Of a stretch of 64,000 nucleotides of DNA, positions 8,027 through 16,646 are shown in pieces; positions within the stretch are counted from its first letter, which is position 1, and each line of letters starts with the position of its first letter. A program made the position numbers and the translations under genes. Source of the stretch: Pseudoxanthomonas beigongshangi (GTDB lineage Bacteria; Pseudomonadota; Gammaproteobacteria; Xanthomonadales; Xanthomonadaceae); the NCBI RefSeq assembly GCF_016820515.1, contig NZ_JADHDV010000011.1, positions 1 to 64,000 of the forward strand. The letters are read 5' to 3'. The notes under the pieces are model-generated. The model was not told the DNA's origin. It was given only the letters and a program-made list of their open reading frames with translations, and searched no databases.

Positions 8027-9246
8027 GGGAAATCCTTGGTGCCGCGCAACGGCAGGCGGAACCTGACCCGCACGCCGCGTGGCGAGGCGGTCTGCAGGGT
8101 CAGCGAACCGCCCAGGCGTTCGACCGTCGCGTGCGAAAGCGCCAGTCCCACGCCCATGCCATCGGGCTTGGTGCTGCGGAACAGGGTATCGGATTGGAAG
8201 CGCAGAGTGTCCTGGAAGCCGTCGCCCTCGTCGCGCACTTCGCCGATCAGTTCGCCGCCATCGCAGCGCAAGCGCAGTTCCACCCGGGTGGAACCGGCCT
8301 GCTGGCTGGCGTCGGCGGCGTTGTTGAGCAGTGCCTGCAACAGGTGGCCGATCGAGGGATCCACCCGCAGCCGCGGCGGCAGTTCGCCCTCGCGTTGCAG
8401 TTCGATGGTCGGGCGTACCAGTTGCCAGCGGTGGATGACGCGCTCCAGGTCCGCGCCAGTGTTGCGGCCCATCTCGGCGGAGGCGGCCAGCTCGCGCACG
8501 CGGTCGCGGCAGATGTCCACCAGTTCGCGCAGGGTGGTGGCGTCTTCGCGGATGGCCTCGTCGTCGCACTGCTCGGCGATCTCCTCGCTCAGCAGGGTCA
8601 TCGTCGCCAGCGGGGTGTTGAGTTCGTGCGCGACCGCCGCGGCGTGGGTGGCCAGGGCGACGATGCCTTCGTTGCGGGCGAAGCGTTCGCGCAGCACCGC
8701 CAGCTCGCGTTCGCGCTGGCGCAGCGCGGCCACCAGGCGGGTGGAGAAGTACAGCACCACGCCGACCGACAGCAGGAAGTTCACCGCCATGCCCCACAGG
8801 TGCAGGTTGAACGCATTGCCGTGGAAAGCCGGCAGGGGCCGGCCGAACACCGCCATCAGCGCATAGCCCACCAGCGAGGCGGCGGCGGTGGCCAGCACCC
8901 AGCGCAGCGGCAGGGCCAGCGCGGCCACCGCGATCAGCAACAGGAACATCGGGCTGAACGGGTTGGTGATGCCGCCGCTCCAGCCCACCAGCCAGGCCAG
9001 CACCGCCACGTCGACCAGCATGTGCAGGAACGCCACCCCGGCCGAATCCGGCGCCAGCCGGTGGCTGCGCCAGGTGGCGTAGACGTTGAACGCGGCCAGC
9101 AGGCCGATGCCGCCCCACAGCGGCGCGACCGGCAGCGGTATGTGCATCAGCTCGGTGGCGACCAGGACGGCCACGGCCTGGCCGATGATGGCGACCCAGC
9201 GCAGGTTGCACAGGGTCCGCAGGAAGCTGGGAGAGGAGATCGGCAT
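8023..9246 (-). CDS. RegB/PrrB/RoxS-type redox-responsive sensor histidine kinase
   Basis: 407-aa inner-membrane kinase: about six N-terminal hydrophobic segments (residues 15-170), then a dimerisation/H-box with His207 (AHELNTPLATM) and an ATPase domain (LLNNAADAS, DEGDGF, MGVGLALS). It carries the RegB quinone-binding signature GGxxNPF (GGITNPF, 91-97) in the membrane part and a cysteine, Cys246 (ICRDR), 39 residues after the phospho-His, matching the spacing of the redox-active Cys of Rhodobacter RegB. These features support sensing of quinone or redox state. It is transcribed ahead of its response regulator and divergently from ispG. Confidence 0.9.
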   Translation of the reverse strand: MPISSPSFLRTLCNLRWVAIIGQAVAVLVATELMHIPLPVAPLWGGIGLLAAFNVYATWRSHRLAPDSAGVAFLHMLVDVAVLAWLVGWSGGITNPFSPMFLLLIAVAALALPLRWVLATAAASLVGYALMAVFGRPLPAFHGNAFNLHLWGMAVNFLLSVGVVLYFSTRLVAALRQRERELAVLRERFARNEGIVALATHAAAVAHELNTPLATMTLLSEEIAEQCDDEAIREDATTLRELVDICRDRVRELAASAEMGRNTGADLERVIHRWQLVRPTIELQREGELPPRLRVDPSIGHLLQALLNNAADASQQAGSTRVELRLRCDGGELIGEVRDEGDGFQDTLRFQSDTLFRSTKPDGMGVGLALSHATVERLGGSLTLQTASPRGVRVRFRLPLRGTKDFP

Positions 9247-9370
9247 GCCGACATGCTAGACGATGCCGCAAGCGCGGCCATCCGGTGGACGGCGGTCCGG
9301 AGCGCGTCGGGTGAACGGCAGCGTGCCGACGGGCGCTGCCCGACCCGGTTCCCGGTCTAAAATGGGCGTC

Positions 9371-10636
9371 ATGCACGACGCCGTCAGCCGCCCCACGCCC
9401 CCCGCCAACGCCGCCGCCTGGCCCCGCCGCATCACCCATGCCGTCGATATCGGCGGAGTGAAGGTCGGTGGCGGGCAACCGGTGGTGGTGCAGTCGATGA
9501 CCAACACCGACACCGCCGATATCGCCGGCAGCGTCCGCCAGGTGGCCGAGCTCTGGCGCGCCGGTTCGGAAATGGTCCGGCTGACCGTCAACAATCCCGA
9601 ATCCGCCGCCGCCATCCCGCGCATCCGCGAGAAGCTGGAGATGATGGGGATTACGGTGCCGCTGATCGGCGATTTCCACTACAACGGCCACCAGTTGCTG
9701 GCCGGCGAACCTGCCTGCGCCGAGGCGCTGGCCAAGTACCGCATCAATCCGGGCAACGTCGGCTTCGGCAAGAAGAAGGACACCCAGTTCGCCCAGTTGA
9801 TCGAATTCGCCATCCGCTACGGCAAGCCGGTGCGGATCGGCGCCAACTGGGGATCCCTGGACCAGGCGCTGGCCGCGCAGCTGATGGACGAGAACCACCA
9901 GCGCGAGCAGCCTTGGGACGCCGGCCGGGTGCTGCGCGAAGCGCTGATCCGCTCGGCGGTGGATTCGGCCGAGCGCGCGGTGGATCTGGGCCTGCCGCGC
10001 GATCGCATCGTGCTGTCGGCCAAGGTCAGCGGCGTGCAGGAACTGATTGCGGTGTATCGCGACATGTCGCAGCGCTCGGAGTTCGCCCTGCACCTGGGCC
10101 TGACCGAAGCCGGCATCGGCAGCAAGGGCATCGTCGCCTCGGCGGCGGCGCTGTCGGTGCTGCTGCAGGAGGGCATCGGCGACACCATCCGCATTTCGCT
10201 CACCCCGGAGCCGGGCCAGTCGCGCACGCAGGAAGTGATCGTGGCGCAGGAACTGCTGCAGACCACCGGCCAGCGCGCCTTCACCCCGATGGTCACCGCC
10301 TGCCCGGGCTGTGGCCGCACCACGTCGGAGTTCTTCCAGGAACTGGCCAAGGTGGTGCAGAACCATGTGCGCGGCAAGATGCCGGAATGGAAGATCAGCC
10401 ACCCCGGCGCGGAGAACATGACCCTGGCGGTGATGGGCTGCGTGGTGAACGGTCCCGGCGAATCGCGCCACGCCAACATCGGCATTTCCCTCCCGGGCAC
10501 GGGCGAGGCCCCGGCCGCGCCGGTGTTCATCGACGGCGAGAAGGCGGTGACCCTGCGCGGCGAGAACATCGCCCAGGAATTTATCGCCCTGATCGACGGC
10601 TACGTCGAACGCAAGTACGCGCGTGGCGCCGTCTGA
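9371..10636 (+). CDS. ispG: 4-hydroxy-3-methylbut-2-en-1-yl diphosphate synthase (flavodoxin-dependent)
   Basis: 421-aa IspG/GcpE, the penultimate enzyme of the MEP isoprenoid pathway, converting MEcPP to HMBPP with a [4Fe-4S] cluster. Seen directly: [17 protein letters not shown] near the N-terminus, [13 protein letters not shown], and the C-terminal cluster ligands in [13 protein letters not shown] and [11 protein letters not shown]. The length is that of the proteobacterial form without the large insert. The ATG at 9371 (MHDAVSRP) is preferred; an in-frame ATG lies three codons upstream. The 3' end overlaps the PAP2 gene by 14 bp. The enzyme is known to be oxygen-sensitive, which is notable beside a redox-sensing kinase. 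Confidence 0.97.
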   Translation: MHDAVSRPTPPANAAAWPRRITHAVDIGGVKVGGGQPVVVQSMTNTDTADIAGSVRQVAELWRAGSEMVRLTVNNPESAAAIPRIREKLEMMGITVPLIGDFHYNGHQLLAGEPACAEALAKYRINPGNVGFGKKKDTQFAQLIEFAIRYGKPVRIGANWGSLDQALAAQLMDENHQREQPWDAGRVLREALIRSAVDSAERAVDLGLPRDRIVLSAKVSGVQELIAVYRDMSQRSEFALHLGLTEAGIGSKGIVASAAALSVLLQEGIGDTIRISLTPEPGQSRTQEVIVAQELLQTTGQRAFTPMVTACPGCGRTTSEFFQELAKVVQNHVRGKMPEWKISHPGAENMTLAVMGCVVNGPGESRHANIGISLPGTGEAPAAPVFIDGEKAVTLRGENIAQEFIALIDGYVERKYARGAV

Positions 10637-11324
10637 GGTCCTGGCCCAGGGGCTGAACGCCCTGCTCGGATTGTTGCGCGAGCGCGGCCTGCGGATGCTG
10701 CTGCTGTTCGCCGGTGTGCTGGCGCCGCTGTGGCTGTTCGTGGAACTGGCCGACGAAGTCCACGAACTGGAGAACTTCTTCTTCGACGATCCGCTGCTGT
10801 GGCGGATGCACGCGCTGGCCTCGCCGGCGCTGGATCGCTTCTTCGTCGGGATTTCGGCGGCCGGCTATCAGTACGGGGTGATACCGGTCGACATCGCTAT
10901 CGTGCTGGGCTTGCTGGCCTGGCGGCGCTGGCGCGAGGCGTTGTTCGCGGCGTCCTCGTTCATCGGTTCGGCGCTGCTGAACCTGGCGACCAAGCAGTTC
11001 TTCCAGCGCGACCGGCCGTCGCTGTGGGATTCGATCGCGCCCGAGCACACTTTCAGTTTCCCGAGTGGGCATGCGATGGGGTCGATGACCCTGGCGATGG
11101 TGGTGTTCCTGCTGGCCTGGCGCACCCGCTGGCGCTGGCCGGCGGCGCTGGCCGCGCTCGCCTTCGTCCTGCTGGTCGGCCTGTCCCGGGTCTACCTGGG
11201 CGTGCATTACCCCTCGGACATCCTGGGTGGCTGGGCCGCGGGCATGGCCTGGGTGGCCGGCCTGTATATCGTGCTGTACCGCAACGGCGGGCCGTGGAAG
11301 CGCGTCGCTCAGGCGAACTCGTAG
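10623..11324 (+). CDS. PAP2-family membrane phosphatase
   Basis: 233-aa integral membrane protein with the three phosphatase motifs in order: KQFFQRDRP (124-132), PSGH (147-150) and [12 protein letters not shown] (188-199). About five or six hydrophobic segments are seen. Members hydrolyse lipid phosphates such as undecaprenyl diphosphate or phosphatidate at the membrane surface; lying right after ispG, a role in isoprenoid or lipid-carrier recycling is plausible but not shown. The GTG at 10623 lies inside the end of ispG, so translation is probably coupled. The 3' end overlaps the convergent VOC gene by 16 bp. Confidence 0.88.
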   Translation: MAPSEVLAQGLNALLGLLRERGLRMLLLFAGVLAPLWLFVELADEVHELENFFFDDPLLWRMHALASPALDRFFVGISAAGYQYGVIPVDIAIVLGLLAWRRWREALFAASSFIGSALLNLATKQFFQRDRPSLWDSIAPEHTFSFPSGHAMGSMTLAMVVFLLAWRTRWRWPAALAALAFVLLVGLSRVYLGVHYPSDILGGWAAGMAWVAGLYIVLYRNGGPWKRVAQANS

Positions 11325-11659
11325 AACTGGAAGCACACCCCCGGCGGCACGATCAGGTGGAACTCGCGCCGGCCCCACGACTTCATTTCCAGTGGCCCGA
11401 TCTGCGCGGGCAGATCGCGGTACTCCGCGTACAGCGCGTCCAGTCCGGCCACCCCGATGCTGAAGCTGGCGTTGCGCGCCCACAGCGGTTCGTTGTTGCG
11501 GACCAGGTGGAAGCCGATGCCGTCGCGTTCGATGCCGGCCATGTCGCCTTCCTGCCAGAGCGCGTGGAAGCCCATTCGGCCGACGTAGAAATCCAGCGCT
11601 TCAGCCAATGACGGCCCGGCCGGCACCAAGGGGGTGACGCTCGCGAATCGGCTGGTCAT
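11309..11659 (-). CDS. VOC-family (glyoxalase/bleomycin-resistance fold) protein
   Basis: Small 116-aa protein with a single glyoxalase/VOC module: VTPLVPAGPSLAEALDFYV at the start, a middle GIGFHLVRNN strand, and the closing strand [11 protein letters not shown]. Possible metal ligands include His and Glu residues on the beta strands (FHLV, FYEF), but I cannot assign a substrate. VOC members range from lactoylglutathione lyases to antibiotic-binding proteins, so only the fold is called. The gene is convergent with, and overlaps the end of, the PAP2 gene; it has its own upstream gap on the right. Confidence 0.75.
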   Translation of the reverse strand: MTSRFASVTPLVPAGPSLAEALDFYVGRMGFHALWQEGDMAGIERDGIGFHLVRNNEPLWARNASFSIGVAGLDALYAEYRDLPAQIGPLEMKSWGRREFHLIVPPGVCFQFYEFA

Positions 11660-11820
11660 CGGCGCTCCCTCCCTGCTGACCGCCTCCAGACTAGGAGAAC
11701 CGCTGGTGGCGTCGCAAGCCGGCGGGCGCAGAACGTAACGGATTGTTGCGATCCGCCCGGCTTGTGGTTGTCCGCGCGCGGCGGGAGGATGGCGGCCTGT
11801 GCAAATACCGCGTGGCGCGG

Positions 11821-12819
11821 ATGGATCCCCATATGCAGGAGCTGGTCGAGCGGTTCGGCGTCGGACTGGTGTTCGTCAACGTGCTGGCGCTGTCGCTGGG
11901 CTTGCCGGTGCCGGCGATGCCGACCCTGATCGTGGTGGGGGCGGGCATCGCCCTGCACGCGGATCCGGCGTGGCCGGCGCTGCTTGGCGTGCTCGCGGTC
12001 TCCGTCTCGGCCAGCCTGCTGGGCGACGCCGCGTGGTTCTTTGCCGGCCGCCGCTACGGCAACCGCACCCTGCAATCGCTGTGCCGGCTGTCGCTGTCGC
12101 GCGACAGTTGCATGAAGCAGACCGAGCGCGTCTACGGCCGCTTCGGCATCCGCGTGCTGGCGGTGGCCAAGTTCGTGCCCGGCCTGTCGATGGTCGCGGT
12201 GCCGCTGGCCGGCGCGATGCAGGCGGGCCTGCCGCGGTTCCTGCGCTATGACGGGCTAGGCGCGGCGCTGTGGGCGACGGTGGGCCTGGCGCTGGGCGTG
12301 ATCTTCTCCCGCCAGGTGGAAGGCGTGCTGCTGGCGCTGTCGCAACTGGGCGTCGGCGCGCTGGCGCTGGTGGCGGCGGGGCTGGTCCTGTACGTCGGCT
12401 ATCGCTGGTGGCGCCGGCGCGCGCTGTTCCGGATGCTGGAAGCCGCGCGCATCGAACCGGCCGCGCTGGACGCGCTGGTGCGCGCGGGGCAGGCACCGGC
12501 AATCCTGGACATCCGCGCGCCGGGTTTCCGCGATGTGGACCCCTTCATCATTCCCGGCGCGGCCTTCGCCGACGAGCGCAGGCTGGATGACATCATGGCG
12601 ACCGTGCCGCGTGATCGCAGGGTTGTCATCTACTGCGCCTGCCCGGACGAGGTGTCCGCGGCCTGGCTAGCCGGCCAGCTGCGCCGGCGCGGCTATCTCG
12701 ACGCGGTTCCGCTGCGCGGTGGCATCGACGCCTGGCGCGCGGCGGGATTGCCGGTCGCGCCGATCGGCGGCGAGGGGACGTTCGGGATTGGGGATTCGAG
12801 ATTGGGGATGACGGGGTGA
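11821..12819 (+). CDS. DedA/VTT-family membrane protein fused to a rhodanese domain
   Basis: 332-aa fusion. Residues 1-195 form a DedA-type membrane domain with several hydrophobic segments and the family motifs GRRYG and KFVPGLSMVAVPLAG; such proteins are flippases or transporters of undecaprenyl phosphate and other lipids. Residues about 205-315 form a cytoplasmic rhodanese domain (ILDIRAPGFRDVDPFIIPGA; catalytic-loop cysteines in YCACPDE, 271-277; LRGGIDAWRAAGLPV). The fusion is known in proteobacteria but its joint role is unclear. The last 12 or so residues and the stop codon are encoded by a short direct-repeat tract, so the C-terminal tail is probably recent. The start is the ATG at 11821. 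Confidence 0.87.
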   Translation: MDPHMQELVERFGVGLVFVNVLALSLGLPVPAMPTLIVVGAGIALHADPAWPALLGVLAVSVSASLLGDAAWFFAGRRYGNRTLQSLCRLSLSRDSCMKQTERVYGRFGIRVLAVAKFVPGLSMVAVPLAGAMQAGLPRFLRYDGLGAALWATVGLALGVIFSRQVEGVLLALSQLGVGALALVAAGLVLYVGYRWWRRRALFRMLEAARIEPAALDALVRAGQAPAILDIRAPGFRDVDPFIIPGAAFADERRLDDIMATVPRDRRVVIYCACPDEVSAAWLAGQLRRRGYLDAVPLRGGIDAWRAAGLPVAPIGGEGTFGIGDSRLGMTG

Positions 12820-12847
12820 CGGGATTGGAGATTCGGGATGACGGGAC
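12784..12847. repeat. Direct repeats of a GGGATTGGGGATTCG-type unit
   Basis: Degenerate tandem tract: GGGATTGGGGATTCGAGATT, then GGGGATGACGGGGTGACGGG, then GGATTGGAGATTCGGGATGA. It covers the last codons and stop of the DedA-rhodanese gene and runs into the intergenic gap. Confidence 0.7.
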
Positions 12848-12850
12848 AGG

Positions 12851-12874
12851 GTAGGAGCGCCGTCCCAGGCGCGA
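12851..12874 (+). repeat. GTAG-headed REP palindrome
   Basis: GTAGGAGCGCCGTCCCAGGC followed by GCGA. It shares the GTAGGAGCG head and the CGCGA end with the repeats at 61022 and 61166, and the core with the inverted repeat at 3968-4000. It lies in the gap between two convergent genes. Confidence 0.65.
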
Positions 12875-12919
12875 GCTCTTGACCTCGGCGTCCCACGAAA
12901 AAACCAGTACCCCGAAAAC

Positions 12920-13807
12920 TCAATACTGGATGCAGACCCGGTTGCGGCCTTCGCTCTTGGCCCTGTACAGCGCGGCGTCGGCCGCGGCCATCATCCGGCT
13001 GCAGGTATCGCGGCTGGGCGTGAGCGCGGCGATGCCGATGCTCACGGTGATCGACTGCTCGTCGCCGCCGGGCTTGAACACCGCCTCGGCCACCGCCTGG
13101 CGCAGGCGCTCGGCGAAACCGAACGCGGCGTCGCCGTCGCATTCGGGCAGCAGCACCGCGAACTCTTCGCCGCCGATGCGCGCGGCGGCATCGTCGTTGC
13201 GCACGTGCCTGCGCAGGATGCCGGCGATCTGGCGTAGCACGTTGTCACCGGAGATGTGCCCGTAGCGGTCGTTGATGGGCTTGAACAGATCGACATCGAT
13301 GATGCACATCGCCAGCGGACGCTGGTGGCGCATCGCGCGGGCGATTTCGCGCTCGACCGCCTCGATGAAGTGGCGGCGGTTGTAGAGATCGGTCAGCGCG
13401 TCGTGGGTGGCGAGCTGGTAGATCTCCTCGTGGTAGTGCGCCTCGACGCTGGCGTGGCTGATGAACTTCAGGATGCACTCGCCCAGGGTCAGGTGATCGC
13501 CATCGGTCAGCGTCGCCTCCTGGATCGGCTGGTCATTGAGGCGGGTGGGATTGGTCGCATCCAGATCGCACACGCGGTACTCGTCGCCTTCGCGCCAGAT
13601 CCGGCAATGCAGGCGCGACACGCTGCGGTGCGGGATGTGCAGGTCGGCCTCGCGCGAACGCCCGACCACCACCGGCTGCGCGTCGATGTCGGCGCGCCGG
13701 CCCAGCCCCTCGCCCTGGATCACCACCACGCAGGCCGAGCGCGAGCCGGACGGACGCGGTCCGTCGCTCAGGATCGTGCGCTGGGTGGTCTCGTGATCGG
13801 GCGCCAT
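12920..13807 (-). CDS. FHA-GGDEF diguanylate cyclase
   Basis: 295-aa soluble protein. An N-terminal forkhead-associated domain (about residues 25-115; VVVGRS at 47-51, SRLH at 64-67, TRLND near 88-92) should bind phosphothreonine peptides. It is followed by a C-terminal diguanylate cyclase domain with DALTDLYNRRHF, an inhibitory site RNDD (203-206) and an active GGEEF (212-216). No membrane segment is present. It lies head to head with a Ser/Thr protein kinase gene whose start is about 100 bp away, which suggests, but does not prove, that kinase phosphorylation is read by this FHA domain and converted to c-di-GMP. Confidence 0.93.
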   Translation of the reverse strand: MAPDHETTQRTILSDGPRPSGSRSACVVVIQGEGLGRRADIDAQPVVVGRSREADLHIPHRSVSRLHCRIWREGDEYRVCDLDATNPTRLNDQPIQEATLTDGDHLTLGECILKFISHASVEAHYHEEIYQLATHDALTDLYNRRHFIEAVEREIARAMRHQRPLAMCIIDVDLFKPINDRYGHISGDNVLRQIAGILRRHVRNDDAAARIGGEEFAVLLPECDGDAAFGFAERLRQAVAEAVFKPGGDEQSITVSIGIAALTPSRDTCSRMMAAADAALYRAKSEGRNRVCIQY

Positions 13808-13904
13808 GCTGCGGCCGCGGGGAGGGAAGGCGTTGAGTGTAGCGGGTCCGCGTGGCGACTGCCGGCGCTTCCGCTACCATGGCGGCACTCCAGGGGGATG
13901 CGCC

Positions 13905-16607
13905 ATGAATCCAGCACCGCCATCGGCGGACCCGGAAGCCACCGAGCTTCTGGCGACGCGCCTGTCCGGGCACATGCCCGCGGACGGGCAGACCTTCGCG
14001 CCGGGCGCGCGGCTGGGACGCTATCGGCTTGAGGGCCTGCTCGGACGTGGCGGCATGGGCGAGGTGTACCGGGCGGAACAACTGGAACCGGTGCGCCGGA
14101 CCGTGGCGCTGAAGCTGTTGCGCGGCCATCGCGTGGAAGCTCGCCACCTGGCCTATTTCGAGATCGAACGGCAACTGCTGGCGCAGATGCGGCATCCGGC
14201 CATCGCCCAGATCTACGACGCCGGCGCCACCGACGACGGCGTGCCGTTCTTCGCCATGGAGTTCAGCGAGGGGCGGCCGGTCACCGTGTTCTGCGCGGAG
14301 GAGGGACTGGATCTGCGCGAACGGCTGGCATTGTTCATCCGCATCTGCGAAGGCGTCCAGCACGCCCACCACAAGGGCGTGATCCACCGGGATCTGAAAC
14401 CCGGCAATATCCTGGTCGACCGCATCGACGGCCGCGCCGCGCCCAAGATCATCGACTTCGGCATCGCCACCGCCACCTCGCGCGCGCTGGCCGGCATGCA
14501 GGAGCGCGCCGGCACCCCGGACTACATGAGCCCGGAACAGGCCGAGGGCGACCTTGCCACCCTCGATACGCGCAGCGACGTCTACTCGCTGGGCGTGCTG
14601 CTGCACGAACTGCTGACCGGCAGCCGACCCGGCGTGCGCGACGGCGGCACCGCCGATGGCGGCGTCCTGCGCCTGCCGTCCGAGCAGCTCGCCGCGCAGT
14701 CGACCGCGGCCACGCCGGCGGGCGATACCCACCGCCTGCGGCGCGCATTGCGCGAGGAACTGGACTGGGTGGTCGCCAAGGCGATGGCCCATGATCGCAA
14801 TGCACGCTATGCATCGGTCGCCGAACTGGCCGCGGAACTGCAGCGGTTCCTGGAGGGCGCGCCGCTGGCGGCGGTGCCGCCGACCCGCCGCTACCGCTGG
14901 TCGCGCTTCTTCGCCCGCCACCGCACCGCGCTGGTGGCCGCGGCGGTGGTCGGGCTGGCGCTGCTGGGTGGTCTTGCGGTGTCGGTGTATGGCCTGATGC
15001 AGGCGCGTGCGCAACGGACGATTGCCGAACAGCGCAGCGCGGAACTGGAGAAGGTGGCCGCGTTCCAGCAATCGATGCTGGAAGGCATCGACATCGAGGC
15101 CATGGGGGGCGGCCTGGCCGGCGGCATGCGCGACCAGATCGCCGCAGCCGATCCGTCCGTCCGCGCCTCGCTGGAACAACTGCTGGCCGGAATCAACACC
15201 GCCGATCTGGCACGCGGCATGATCGATCGTGATCTGCTGGCCAGCGCCGAGGCCGCCATTGACCGCGACTTCGCCCGGCAACCGGCACTGGCCGCCAACC
15301 TGCGTGAATCGGTCGCACGCGTCTATGCCGCCCTGGGCATGAGTCCGCAGGCCGCGCGGGAATTCGGCAAGGTCGCCGACTACCGCGCCGGCCAGTCCGG
15401 CGAAGCCGACCGGACGACGCTGGCCGCTCGCCTGGAGCAGGCCGAAGCGCTGCTCGGCGCGGCCGAGGTGGACGCCGCCGCGGCCATCATCGAACGCGCG
15501 CAACCGCTGGCGCGGCCGTTGCCGTTGAACGATCCCACCCGCGCCGGACTGGAGATCGCCCAGGCTAGCCTGCTGTCCGCGCGCGGCGAGCGTGAACGCG
15601 CCAAGACCCTGCTGCAATCCCTGCACGAGCGGCTGGCGAAGCAGGCGGGCGATCGCGATCCCGCGGCGATGGACGCCCTCAACGCGCTGGCCGACATGCA
15701 ACGCGCGGTCGGCGAGATGGCCGAGGCGCGGGCGAACATGGAAAAGCTGCTGCCGTTGCGGGTGGCGGTGCAGGGCGCCGAACACAAGGACACCCTGGCG
15801 GCCACCGGCAACCTGGCGGTGATGCGGATGATCACCGGCGAGAAGGAAGGCGCGGTCAAGTTGCAGCGCGAACTGCTGGCGATACAGACCCGCCGGCTCG
15901 GCAACGATCATCCGCTGACGCTGCATGCGCGCGGCACGCTGGCCAGCATGCTGGCGGACTCCAACGCCGCCGAGGAAGCGTTGCCGATGATGAAGGCGGT
16001 GCTGGCCGGGCGCGAGCGCGTGCTCGGGCCGCTGCACCCGCAGACCATCCGCGCGCGGTTGAACCTGGCCACGACCTACGCGCGGCTGGACGACTACGCC
16101 GCCGCGCTGCCGCTGGAGCGGCAGGTGCTGGAGCAGCGGACCCGCTTGTTGGGCGCCAATCATCCGGACACCCTGTCGATCCTGATCAACCATGCCGGCA
16201 CCCTGCTGCGCGACGGCCATCCGCAGCAGAGCCTGGCGCTGCTGCGCGACGGACTGCCACTGGCGCGCGATGTGCTGGGAATGAAGCACCCGCAGGCCCA
16301 GCGCGCCTTGCTGATCCGTGGCGACGCGGCGCGCACGCTGGGCGATGCGCCGCTGGCGCTGGCGTCCTATCGCGAAGTGGTCGAGGTCCGCGGTCGCCTG
16401 CTCGGGGAACAACACCCGGAAACGCTGCATGCGATCTGGACGCTGGCCACCGCCGAAGCGGGCTTCGGCCACCGCGAACAGGCGCAGGCGCTGCGCCGGC
16501 AATACCTGGAGCCGCTGCTGGCGGCCAGCCCCGATACCCTGAGCGAGCCGCTGGCCACGCTGGCCGATGCCATCCGCGAAGGGCGCCCGCCGACAGGATT
16601 CAAGTAA
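13905..16607 (+). CDS. Membrane-anchored Ser/Thr protein kinase with C-terminal TPR repeats
   Basis: 900-aa protein. The kinase domain (about residues 40-316) has an intact glycine loop (LLGRGGMGEVYRAE), catalytic Lys70 (VALKLL), HRDLKPGN (161-168), DFG (184-186) and GTPDYMSPEQ. One transmembrane helix follows (about 342-366). The long C-terminal part (370-890) is helical with TPR-like repeats (recurring HPQTIRARLNLA, HPDTLSILINHAGTL, HPETLHAIWTLAT), probably periplasmic and protein-binding. A CAGGGGG ribosome site precedes the ATG at 13905. It is divergent from the FHA-GGDEF gene. Kinases of this design are common in Xanthomonadaceae; substrates are unknown. Confidence 0.93.
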   Translation: MNPAPPSADPEATELLATRLSGHMPADGQTFAPGARLGRYRLEGLLGRGGMGEVYRAEQLEPVRRTVALKLLRGHRVEARHLAYFEIERQLLAQMRHPAIAQIYDAGATDDGVPFFAMEFSEGRPVTVFCAEEGLDLRERLALFIRICEGVQHAHHKGVIHRDLKPGNILVDRIDGRAAPKIIDFGIATATSRALAGMQERAGTPDYMSPEQAEGDLATLDTRSDVYSLGVLLHELLTGSRPGVRDGGTADGGVLRLPSEQLAAQSTAATPAGDTHRLRRALREELDWVVAKAMAHDRNARYASVAELAAELQRFLEGAPLAAVPPTRRYRWSRFFARHRTALVAAAVVGLALLGGLAVSVYGLMQARAQRTIAEQRSAELEKVAAFQQSMLEGIDIEAMGGGLAGGMRDQIAAADPSVRASLEQLLAGINTADLARGMIDRDLLASAEAAIDRDFARQPALAANLRESVARVYAALGMSPQAAREFGKVADYRAGQSGEADRTTLAARLEQAEALLGAAEVDAAAAIIERAQPLARPLPLNDPTRAGLEIAQASLLSARGERERAKTLLQSLHERLAKQAGDRDPAAMDALNALADMQRAVGEMAEARANMEKLLPLRVAVQGAEHKDTLAATGNLAVMRMITGEKEGAVKLQRELLAIQTRRLGNDHPLTLHARGTLASMLADSNAAEEALPMMKAVLAGRERVLGPLHPQTIRARLNLATTYARLDDYAAALPLERQVLEQRTRLLGANHPDTLSILINHAGTLLRDGHPQQSLALLRDGLPLARDVLGMKHPQAQRALLIRGDAARTLGDAPLALASYREVVEVRGRLLGEQHPETLHAIWTLATAEAGFGHREQAQALRRQYLEPLLAASPDTLSEPLATLADAIREGRPPTGFK

Positions 16608-16646
16608 GGCGGGAGAGCATGCGCGTCGCGTCGTCGCGGAGGCGCC

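Noticed and set aside
7484-10471. 995-codon minus-strand frame running through ispG and the kinase gene
   Set aside because: Only its C-terminal 180 residues, the response regulator, are protein-like; the rest is a shadow of ispG and the kinase.
12784-12874. CRISPR array
   Set aside because: The repeats are short, degenerate and directly abutting with no spacers; no cas genes are present in the window.
13533-16502. 989-codon minus-strand frame opposite the Ser/Thr kinase
   Set aside because: The kinase and TPR motifs on the plus strand are unambiguous; the antisense product is Gln/Arg/His-rich noise.
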